A DNA stretch of 64,000 nt, taken from Zeus faber (lineage: Eukaryota > Chordata > Actinopteri > Zeiformes > Zeidae). The position numbers were made by a program, and so were the translations under genes. A model generated the notes under the pieces. The model was not told the origin of the DNA. It saw nothing but the letters and a program-made list of their open reading frames with translations, and searched no databases. Positions 48,960 to 59,022 of the stretch are shown in pieces; position 1 is the stretch's first letter; every line of letters starts with the position of its first letter. The DNA lies in NCBI GenBank assembly GCA_960531495.1, contig OY482849.1:30333517-30397516 (forward strand). The letters are read 5' to 3'.

Positions 48960-49385
48960 CTGACCAATAAAATTAAATATAATCAATAAATAATAATAAA
49001 TTATAATTGATCAGCAACATTAACTCAGGAGCACAATATATGAAACACTTTGAACCATCTGATACTGAAAAAATAAAATTAAATATAATTAATAAATAAT
49101 AATAAATTCAAACTGAACAGCAACATTAACTCAGGAGCACAATATATGAAACACTTTGAACCATCTGATACTGAAAAAATAAAATTAAATATAATTAATA
49201 AATAATAATAAATTCAAACTGAACAGCAACATTAACTCAGGAGCACAATATATGAAACACTTTGAACCATCAGATACTGAAAAATAAAATTAAATATAAT
49301 CAATAAATAATGACAAATTATAATTGATCAGCAACATTAACTCAGGAGCACAATATATAAAACACTTTGACCTATTAAACAAAAA
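48960..49385. repeat. 106-bp tandem repeat, about four copies
   Basis: The marker 'cagcaacattaactcaggag' recurs at 49012, 49118, 49224 and 49329: spacings 106, 106 and 105. Units two and three are almost identical. It lies within the hAT element, downstream of the transposase. Confidence 0.95.
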
Positions 49386-49522
49386 TGAGTAAAACAATTT
49401 GTGCAGATTTTTTTTCATCAAAATGAGGAAGTCAGGATTAACGGCTACAATGAGCACGTTTTGCAGTGCACAGCTTTTTGAAGCGGGGTTTGAAGCACGA
49501 TACTGCAACTCTCAGCTCCTGC

Positions 49523-51267
49523 TCAATGTTTAGACCTGTACCTGGTCTTCACAGCAGCAACAGCAGAGGAGCCAGTCTCACAAAGATAAGATGTTGCAAA
49601 AGGAAGAAGAATGCCCATGGCCCTCTGCCCTAAGAGTGGATACCGCCTCTCTACACTCAGCCAGAATTCACTCAGTGTCTGCGATGTGAACCTCAGTCTC
49701 AATGTGGAGTCAGACGTCATATCGATGAACTGGTCCTCCTCTGCAGAGCTGAAACCAGTTGGAGCTGGTGCATTGAAAGGATCTCTCACCCAGTCATATT
49801 GGGAACTGTTTTCAGGGAAGTACTTTTTAAAGGATCCAATCAGTGATGAAATATGCTCCTTAATATATGGAATCACTAAGGTGGCATCATCGTCAGTGGT
49901 GTCAACAAATTCATGCAGGTTCTCGAATGAATCAGTATTTCCTTCATCAAGTCGCCTGCCCCACACTGCAAGCTTTCCAGTGACAGAGCTGATCTTGTCT
50001 GTGACCTGAGGGAGGTGTTTATCTTTCCCTCGAAGCTCTAGATTTACTTCATTTAGCGTTCCAAATATGTCACTCAGGTAGGCCAGTTTTGCCAGGAAGT
50101 TCTGATCACTACATTTTTCTGCGAGGTCATACAGTATGTGTGCTCCTGCTCCAAAAACATTCTTCTCTGCTCTCTGAGCTCAAAAACTCGGGACAAGACT
50201 TTTCCTGGTGACAGCCGCCTCGCTTCACTGTGAAACGGCACAGCAACGGTTCAGCTCCCATCTCCTCACAGATCGCAGAGAGGACTCTTGTTTTTAGTGG
50301 TCTGGTCTTAATAAAACTGACTACACCTACAGTGTCAGTCATAACCTCACTTCATTCAGAGGAAAGGTGCCTTGATGCCAGTGCTTCTCCGTGTATAACA
50401 CAGTGTGTCCACTCAGCATTAGGTGAGGCCTTCTTGATGAGCGCCCCGAGTCCTTTTCTCATCCCTGCCATGGTCTGTGCGCCATCACCGCAAACACCGA
50501 CACAGTTCTCCCACTTCAGCCCGTTCTCAGTCAGGAAGCAGGTCCAGCATTTTGAAAAGCTCTTCAGCTGTGGCTCCATCTCTGACATATTTACAAAAAA
50601 GTAGATCCTCACACAGGGAGTTTGTCACGTCAAAACGAACATAAGCGATAAACAAACAAACAGTCTTTGTTGCTGTCAGTTGCTTCATCGAGCTGTGAGG
50701 CAAAACGTTTGTCTTTGAGTTGATCTACCAGCTGTTCTTTAAGATCGTTAGCAATGTCATTCATACGTCTGGCGACAGTGTCATTGGACAGAGGGATGGT
50801 TTTTATTTTTGCAGCACTTGCGTCGTCCAGCATGACAGAGACCATGTCTAATGCTGCAGGCCGTACCAGCTGCTCTGCTATGGAGTGGGGTTTTTTGCAC
50901 TGAGCAGTTTGGTACGCCACCTTACATGACGCTAACAGTGCTTGCTGCTTTACTGAAGTAGCATTCACAAAGCGGGACGATTGCTGGCAATATTCAGCAC
51001 GTTTTTCGCTGAAAAAACTCAAGCGGCTTATCAGCGTGATTGGGGTTTAATGTCTTTGAGTGACGCCCTAATTTATTTGGCTTCACGCTGTCCGCTGCCA
51101 ACATTTTTAGACACAGTATACATACCGGTCTTTCTTCGTCTCCCACCGTGGTCACAGTGAAGCCAAGCGCTACGTACGCTTCGTCATATTTCCTCGTCTT
51201 AGCTTTCGGGAGACTTACGTTTGTCTCTCTCCGCCTTTCTTTTCATCCCTGTTAAATATTTTTCCAT
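49523..51267 (-). pseudogene. hAT-family (ZBED5/SCAND3-like) transposase, frameshifted
   Basis: Starting near the ATG at 51267 and ending at 49523, minus-strand pieces in four frames give: KKPHSIAEQLVRPAALDMV with ASQLDEATDSNKDCLFV (start of the catalytic core, with the Asp of 'LDEATD'), GVCGDGAQTMAGMRKGL (the second catalytic block), THCVIHGEALASRHL (the CxxH region of hAT cores), and at the C-terminus FWLSVERRYPLLGQRAMGILLPFATSYLCETGSSAV, the hATC dimerisation motif. A stop about 22 codons after the ATG and several frame changes show it is dead. The closest vertebrate relatives are the domesticated ZBED5/FAM200/SCAND3 group. No sign of domestication here. Confidence 0.88.
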
Positions 51268-51455
51268 GGTGTCTCTTAAGGGTTTGTTATCTGCACTTCA
51301 TATCTCCTGCTCTGTGCTGTGTGCTCTTGTTCGGTGCAAAAAAAACCCTACTCCCTGCGGCAAAAAAAAAGCATGTTCCCCGGGGTCACAGCGCCCCCCC
51401 TGGCATCGCTCCGAGCCCCCCCAGGGGGGCGCGCCCCACTATTTGAGAAACACTG

Positions 51456-52204
51456 CCTTATGGTAACATTTGTGACGCAGCTGCCGTGGCTCCATAGACG
51501 GACGCGAAAAATCTCACGTAGTACGTCAATAATGAACTTCAAATGAATAGTTTTAGCTTGGCCGGCGTGTTTTCGTCGATAGACTTCATTGTGAAGCTGC
51601 GGCGTGTTCCCGTCGTGAGTGCCCAGGCCCAACGCCCCGAGGCGACGTGGGCGGGGGCCCGCGTCGCACGCCTCGAAAAGAGACGTGAATCGAGCGCTCG
51701 ATCCACATATCGGCTCCAAGACGCCGGCCGCCGCCTCCCGTTCCACTGCATGGCAACGGACATTAAGATGTTTTTCGATGACGGATGCGAATTTCCAACC
51801 CCGTTGCCCCGCGACAACACCGTTTTTTCCCCTTTAGCCCGGGGGCCAAGGGGGGCTAGTCATCGCCCATTTGAAAGGGACCGCGAGCAGATCGTCTGGG
51901 GGTCACGGGGTCACGAGGCCTTGGGGTGGGTTTGGAACAGGGCTCTCAAACACATTCACACTGGAACTGCGCCATCTGGTGTTTGTAGTTGTTGTTGAAA
52001 TGCATTGAAACCTGGGCCCGTTCGGGTTGGTCGTTTTTTTTCTGGTCTGATCGCTTGGCCTGTCACTTAAGCAAGCGTCCGGCCGATGAAACATTCCGTT
52101 CAACTCTCGTGGCATTTCCAAACACTTTGCAATTATGTGGAGGAAAAGCCGCGACGTTCCCCGTCGGATGCTTAGAAGTGGCTCCAAAAGCTCCCATGTT
52201 TCGC
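51456..52204. other. Gene-free, GC-rich stretch
   Basis: CpG-rich around 51550-51900 with open frames on both strands (for example 151 codons, 51543-51998 plus). None resembles a known protein. Possibly a CpG island without a visible gene. Confidence 0.35.
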
Positions 52205-52650
52205 GTTTAATTCAAGATTCAAGAGGTTTATTCGTCACATACATATACATACTTTCATACATATATGCAGTGAAATGTAATGCAACGCACCCGGTGATAA
52301 CACACAATATGTCCTAGGAAAATGTCTTTCTACTAGACCAACTAACTGACTCCTAAAACGTAATACAGTAAGTCAAATACTTATAGAATAAATAAAAATA
52401 TATAGAATAAAATAAAATAAAATAAAATGGAATAGATAAAGGAATAGGCTTATGTATATGGCATAGGCAATTATGTATATACAGATATGTGCATTAAAGA
52501 GCGTGAATGAAGTGAGGTAGTGTTTGTGGGATAATACAGCACAGTATACAACAGTACGGCGCAGCAATACGGCATCATGAACAACCCTGACCAGTGACAC
52601 AGTATGCGGTACAGTATGCTACATACAGTACCGAAGGTAGTGGAGCCTAT
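52205..52650 (-). mobile_element. LINE 3' end, (TTGAATC)n family, minus copy
   Basis: Tail 'attcaagattcaagaggttt' at 52211, then 'tatatgcagtgaaatgtaat', 'cggtgataacacacaatatg', and at 52597-52645 the reverse complement of the 3' UTR segment seen at 11584-11640. It ends within 15 bases of the large inverted repeat at 52659. Confidence 0.85.
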
Positions 52651-52658
52651 GTGTGTGG

Positions 52659-53112
52659 CGACAACTGTCCCCGCACACATACATTGTTTTACGGTTTTCC
52701 CATCTCGTCAGTAAGGGGGGTGGCTGTCTCTTTGGCGAATCTTGAAATTTGTCACCACGTGCGCTTTGACCGCGGCCTCGTTCCCAGACTCACAAAACAA
52801 ATTTGTTCTCGGGGTACAATAAGTGTGATCGGTTCAATTATTATTATTATTATTGTATATTTTTTTTGCAATGGCAATATGCAGGTCGCCAGGGCTGCCG
52901 ACGACGGCGATGACACTTTGTGAAGAAAAGGTTGAAGCGACGCGCTGGCAGCTGTACCTCGAGAACAACTTTGTTTTGCGAGTCTGGGAACGAGGCCGCG
53001 GTCAAAGCGCACGTGGTGACAACTCTCAAGATTCGCCAAAGAGAGAGCCACGCCGCTCACTGACGAGATGGGAAAACCGTAAAACAATGCATGTGGGCGG
53101 GGACAGTTGTCG
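52659..53112. repeat. Large inverted repeat, 160-bp arms
   Basis: Left arm 52659-52818, right arm 52953-53112, near-complementary along their length; for example 'ggcctcgttcccagactc' pairs with 'gagtctgggaacgaggcc'. The 134-base spacer holds a (TTA)n and unrelated sequence. Both ends of the arms read cgacaactgtcc / ggacagttgtcg. A 231-codon open frame at 52752-53447 on the minus strand runs through it but reads no known protein. Confidence 0.85.
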
Positions 53113-56055
53113 GCGGAACGAGGCCCAGCCCTCACACCTCCGGCCCCGGAGGGCGGGGTCCCGAAACGAGCAGAGGAAGGCCTGACGGAGCCGGAGATAG
53201 CCGGAGTCTGGAAAACATTGGACGCCCCCACCCCCTCCCCACCCCTCCCCCGATCTCTGAGATAAAGAGTGCAGCGCGGAAACGGTCCTGTCATAATGGT
53301 CGACGCTCCAGCCCCGTGTTCTTTATGAACGCCGCCGGAGTCAGTGCAGAATAACGAGTCAAATCCTCCGGCGGGCGGGGGTCGCCTCATTTCGGTGCCC
53401 TCGTCAGACTCGATTGACGTCGGTGACACTTTGGGCGAAGTGGACAAAGCTCCGCAGCGAAGGTCCTTGTGTCATCTGCGATAACGATAATTGGTCGCGT
53501 ATCCCCCGTTTGCATTGAGTGGAGATCAGCTGTGAACGCCGGGTTCCCGCGCAGTACGTGGACACGCGCGGTTGGCGGCCCAAATCCATCCGTTTTAAAA
53601 AGTAAAAATAAGAATGGATTGAAAAGTATGGACTGAAGCGTCAATTTAAGTGAGCGCAAGAGGAATGTAATTATCTCAGAATGGGGAGGCCGGATCGATG
53701 TCAGCCTGTCCTGCACTGCTGGCGTGGTTTTCACATTTCCAAATCACACCTTAAACCAAACGAGAGGAGTCTCGACGTCCCGGGCGCCACAACTTGAGCA
53801 GCATTGGCAGTTTTAACAGCTTGATCCTCGGTAATGTGAAACAGACCTGTCCGTCTCCTGCAGCCAGGAGCATTTTGTCCTCCGGGGAAGACGGGGCTGA
53901 CAACACCAGTTTAACACTTGGAGACGGTGGGAAACTGGAGCCGGTCAGACGTCGTTGATAAGACCGTTTTTCTAGGCATGAATTGAGCTTGATGCCAATT
54001 ATGAAATGTCCAAGCCAGAGGAGTCCGTCAGTGGAATTTGGACAATGATATTGCCGATATAGCAGGAGACTAAAAAACAGTAACACCGCAGAAACACAGT
54101 TAATCGTTTTTTAAAATGCAACAGGTACACAAATCAAGATCTCTCCGGCTGGATATTTGCAACCACAGATTGAAAGCTTTCACGTTGTGGTAGCGACAGG
54201 CTGCCAAAATCGCACATGAAGCGGCGTGGTTAAAACAGAACGTGCACTTTTCAAGTTGTCACAGGGATCTTCAAACGATAAAGACTCCATTCCCGTACAG
54301 GGATCTTCAAATGATAAAGACTCCATTTCTGTTCATACTCATTTGCTACTTTATTAAAAAATAACATTTAATACACGATGATACAACACTGTACAGTAAT
54401 ATGTAAGGGTGTCAGAGAAATGGTGTCCCAGAGTCGACTAAAAAAGAAGGGGTTGCTGGTCAGCTTGGAGGACGTCTTGCAGTCATTTCATGCTGCATTC
54501 AAGACATGAAGGGAAACCTTGAGCGGGACTCGGCCCGTTTGGAAGCAATTCTACCGCCTCCGATATATTTCATTATAAATGACATGCCGTGCGGGAATCA
54601 AGTATTGTTTTTGTACGTAAAGTGGGATTTTTTTTTTGTTTGGGAGATTTTGCTGTTCTACTGCATTTGGGCTCAAAATTGGCACCCTGAGTTTCTGACT
54701 TGTAATTTCGCCTTGTGAGGAATTAAACGTTGCTTGTATTAACGACTCTTCCCACATGACATGAATGCAGCATTAGTCCTGAGAGGAGGAGGTAACAGCT
54801 CGGCGTGTTGGTGATTCCACGATGAAGTATTCAATTGTCCGCAATGAGCCGGGGAAAAATAAAAGTAAAAAATAAAAATAAATTTGAAAAAACTGAACTG
54901 GCGCAGAAACATCGTCGAACATAGAAGGAGTCGCCCTGACGAACCCTCAGGGAAAAGCCTCCGGGTCTGGTTAATACTGTGTGGCCCTGTTTGAGCAGAG
55001 TTCTTCGGTTCGGAGAGATGCCATAGTGCAGGCCGTACAAAATGACGCTTAAATGTCCTAAATTCTCGACGGATCGGGAATAGCTGCATGTTACACGACA
55101 TCACGTTATCTTACAAAATGGTGACGCGGTCTCGGGAGATTTCTCCAAGACCCCGGTGACAGCATGAAGTAATGACCTTGAGATGCTGGTACCGTGTTCT
55201 TCAACAACGCAACAAAACATTCCAGTAATCTGGTTTTGGGGGGAAATGACAAGTGTGACTATCCGACTTGTTTTTAAAACCCTTCCTGGAAGTCATAATG
55301 ATCTTTTGGGGCATTAGTCCATTGTTTTAGGAAAGCTATTAGTTTAGTACCAGACTATAAATGCCGCATAATAAAGTATACATGGCCTTGTGTGTGACAG
55401 CATTTAATTGTTAGGTTAAAAAAATACAAACTATCCACTAGAATCGGCTAAAGAGATCAAAGAAGGCTTTCATCACTAAGACATTTCATTCTCGGGTTAT
55501 TGTGCAAATAAAAATCTGCAAAACCAAAAAAGTGGAACAAATATATTGTATCTGGACCCTTTGTAACTAGTCATTACATGGGTGTTAGTTTCGTCCGTAC
55601 GTTTTTATCTCCGGTATGTATTGGATACACAATTGACTGCTGGATTTCAGGAGTGTGTGAAAAATATTCAAGACTATTTTAGCTTTCAAATCTGCACCTT
55701 GTTGCAGTTCTGAGCGCATCTCAGTTTCAAGGCATGTGTGGAAGACTTCATGCTAACTATATGACTAAAGAAAGGCTAAATAATTCATAAGGCTAGCTAA
55801 TAACTCAAACAGTGTCTTAGAGTTTATATCAGTGACAAGTAAAAAAATAAATGACGTACTACACTAATACAAATTCTATTGCAGTGACTATGGCATGGGA
55901 AAATATTATGTTGGATAAAAACATTCTCCAAGACTTGTAGGATACCTAGTTCTTTGTAAGAGAAAGCCTTTCCTCAATGGCAGCGGTTTTAGCTGTTAAA
56001 AAGAGTCCCATGTCAATGTGATTCACAAATTAACCGGTTCAACAAAACAGGCGTT
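53113..56055. other. Gene-free stretch downstream of the zinc-finger gene
   Basis: Includes a 36-base direct duplication ('cagggatcttcaaaygataa' at 54262 and 54298). A minus-strand poly(A) signal AATAAA at 54350-54355 could end the zinc-finger mRNA, giving a 1.7-kb 3' UTR; this is only a candidate. No other exon recognised. Confidence 0.5.
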
Positions 56056-57676
56056 TCATTGCCCTGAGAAGTAGGTTCCCTCGCGACTGTGGGTCTGGAG
56101 GTGCCGTTTGATTTTGTCGGAGCGGCTGAAGCACTTGCCGCACACCGGGCAGCTGTACGGCTTCTCCCCGGTGTGGATCCTCATGTGCACTTTCAGATGT
56201 GCCATCTGGGTGAAGCCCTTGCCACAAATCTGGCAGCGGAAGGGCTTCTCCCCCGTGTGGCTGCGCTGGTGCTCCTGCAAGCGGCCGGAGGAGCTGCAGC
56301 ACTTGCCGCACACGCCGCAGCGGTAGGGCTTTTCCCGCGTGTGGACCTGTACGTGCACGTGCAAGTGGCCCACGTGACTGAACGCCTCGCCGCACACCTT
56401 GCAGCAGAAGGACGACATGTGGCCTTGCAGAGGGGATTTTTGGTTCGGGCAGTCCACGGCATTGGCGCCCTGGCTGCGCATGTGGGAGCCCTGTCCCCTG
56501 CTGCCGCCGGCGCCTCCCTTAGACCCCGACAGCTGCCCCCCGTTCTCGACGCCGGTGATATCAATGTTCTCGTTGGAGCAATTCGGGTTGACCGGAGCGA
56601 GGGGCTGAGGGGCGCTGTTGGAGGAGGTCGAACCTCTGTGGCTCCCGCCCTCCGCCTTCACGTGTCGGGAGGAGCTCCTGGGTGCGGGGTCCCGCTCCCG
56701 ATTCTCCACGCCCTGGCTCTGGGGGAGGCTGGAGGAGTGGGGGGCGTCCTGGGGATACTCGTTGCAGACGCGGGGCGGGGTGAACATGGACTCCGGCGTG
56801 CTGCACGACCCGTGCGGGCGGAGCTGCTCCTCCCCCTGGCTGCTCCTCAGCTCCCTCTTCTCCTTGACCTGGAGCGGGAGGCGCTCCTCGTGGCCCATGC
56901 TGGGGCTCCATTCCCGCCGCGGCTGCTCACCGTCCTCATCCTCCATCAGGGCCATGGACGGGCGGTCTGGGGACACGGCGGGAGGGAAGAGCACGTTAGC
57001 GCCTACAAATAACTGTACGAACGGAGCAGAAACATGAAATATTCCTGAAATACTGACTAAATGCACTGTTAATGCAAAGAGCAAAAACATAAAGGAATGC
57101 ATCTCTAGTAGATAATATATGTACAGATGTATTTTATGCACGAATGCAAACTTGTACAATTCCTGTTTTTTGTGTTAATTGTTGTTACATGTGTTTGTTG
57201 TTATATTTTTTTGATTTATTGTACATTTCCAATGCATTTATTTGTTTGTTATTGGTTTATTGTGTGCTGCCAATTGTGTCCGTTTTATTTTATATCTTAT
57301 TGGGTTCGTTCTACTTGTCGCGCTTATTATTTTATTATCGTTGCCTATTGCTTTAATGTAATGTGTGTTGTTTTGGCTGTAAGCGGCGAAATGACTCCGG
57401 GGGTGAATATAGTGTCCGTCTATCGATCTCTCCATCCACATCTTAGCTTGAGTTAGCCGGCTAACGAACAAAGGTTGCTACCTAACTAGCCTAGAGAGAC
57501 GCTTCTCCGGTGCAGCGCGTTAGCCCTTTTAGCCTTTAGCTCGCGTGTGCTGGTTTAACCGGCGCGGAAACTTAAGAGACGCGATATCAGTTCACAGCCT
57601 CGTCAATAACGGAGCCGCGGGGGCCGTGTCGAAGCGCGGTGAGCTCGGCACGCCGCGGAGGTGGGGTGGCGGCGGC

Positions 57677-57711
<35 letters not shown>

Positions 57712-57963
57712 TGGTGGAGGGAGGACGGACGGACGGCTAGCACGTAGCGTTAGCATGTAGCGTTAGCGTGTGCGCTAGCAACCTGGCCATATCTCGATGC
57801 CAGCGTCCCGCAGCCTGCGCCGCAGATGGTCGTTCTCCCGCTCCCGCAGCGCTATCTCCTCCTGGTACTCCAGGATGGTGTCCTCCACGGACTTGTAGAT
57901 CTCCTGCGCGGCGAGCATGAGGCGCTCGGTCAGGAAGACGTTGAGGAACTGCAGCTTGGTCAT
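56056..57963 (-). CDS. C2H2 zinc-finger protein, four fingers, complete (two coding exons)
   Basis: Exons, minus strand: 57963-57783 and 56966-56056; 363 residues. Exon 1 (60 residues) begins MTKLQFLNVFLTERLMLAAQ and forms a heptad-like acidic/basic helix (EYQEEIALRERENDHLRRRL), the N-terminal module usual in fish-specific C2H2 proteins. Residues 61-246 are low-complexity and charged, presumably disordered. Four C2H2 fingers fill about 247-353, joined by T(R/G)EKP linkers: C-x2-C...H-x3-H each intact, though finger 2 has a Cys in place of the usual Phe (CGKCC). Ends ten residues after the last finger. The donor at 57782 is GTTGCT, a weak match, but the join keeps frame (WP|DRPSMALMEDED). Family knowledge: such proteins bind DNA in the nucleus and usually repress or activate transcription; target unknown. 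Head to head with gnl3. No confident gene name. Confidence 0.9.
57660..57722. repeat. (GGC)n/(GGT)n trinucleotide repeat
   Basis: GGC and GGT triplets inside the intron of the zinc-finger gene, 60 bases past its donor; read as (GCC)n/(ACC)n in the transcript. G-quadruplex-prone on the plus strand. Confidence 0.95.
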
Positions 57964-58250
57964 GTTGTTTTTAGGGGGGGGGGGGAAGGCTCGCGCGCAC
58001 CACCGTGTCGCCCCGAAACGGACCCGGAAAAAAAAAACAAAAAAAAAAAAAAACAGGAAAAAAAAAAAAAAAAAAAAAAGCCCGACGCGCTGCGTGGTCA
58101 CGTGACGCCGGGCGCCCCCGCCGCGCCGCTACCGTAACGGCGCGAGTAAACGCGCCACCGTCTGAAACGGCGCCGTGTGCGCCGTTTGAGACGCGTGCAG
58201 CGCGGGGCTCGAGCTGGAGGCAGGTTCCGTTCAGTGTGATGAAGTGTCTT
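57964..58250. promoter_or_regulatory. Zinc-finger gene 5' flank with USF-type E-box
   Basis: CpG-rich flank with the 10-base palindrome GTCACGTGAC at 58097-58106, a strong USF/MITF-type site, and A-rich runs at 58027-58079 that read as poly(T) for the minus-strand gene. Likely promoter or 5' UTR; start site not determinable. Confidence 0.5.
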
Positions 58251-58327
58251 CACTCCCATGGTGCTGCACAGACGTTACACCGAGCGTACTCTGACCTCCT
58301 CGCAATTTCTGAAAATTAGGTTCAGTG

Positions 58328-58862
<535 letters not shown>

Positions 58863-58939
58863 AAATATAAACGTAATAAGTGGTCGGTATCGTCCCCTAA
58901 ATCAAAACAAAATAAAATATCCCTCCAGTCCAGGAGGTG

Positions 58940-59022
58940 GCGGGACAACCAACCGGAACCGGAAGTCGGCGGAAGTAAGGCTGGGCCGCCGCCCCACGTG
59001 CACAGCGTAACTCGCCTCCGAC
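58940..59022 (+). promoter_or_regulatory. gnl3 core promoter / 5' UTR with ETS sites
   Basis: Two ETS/GABP-type motifs, CCGGAAGT at 58959-58966 and GCGGAAGTA at 58969-58977, lie 46-65 bases before the gnl3 start codon. Tandem ETS sites close to the start are typical of ribosome-biogenesis and other housekeeping promoters. No TATA box nearby. Confidence 0.6.

Larger units (their letters stand above)
48634..51455 (-). mobile_element. hAT transposon, near full length, 2.8 kb
   Basis: Terminal repeats 'cagagcttctcaatt' (48634) and 'tttgagaaacactg' ending 51455 pair imperfectly (CAG-G-TTCTCAA). Flanking 8-base duplication: ccctatga (48626-48633) and ccttatgg (51456-51463), 6 of 8 matching, as expected for an old hAT insertion. 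The transposase lies on the minus strand inside; an internal 106-base tandem repeat sits in its 3' non-coding part. Confidence 0.85.

Noticed and set aside
52752..53447. 231-codon minus-strand open frame
   Set aside because: Runs through both arms of the inverted repeat and its spacer, GC-rich, no known domain or splice logic.
56089..57012. 307-codon plus-strand open frame
   Set aside because: Antisense shadow of the zinc-finger gene; Ala/Leu/Gly/Val-rich with no known domain.
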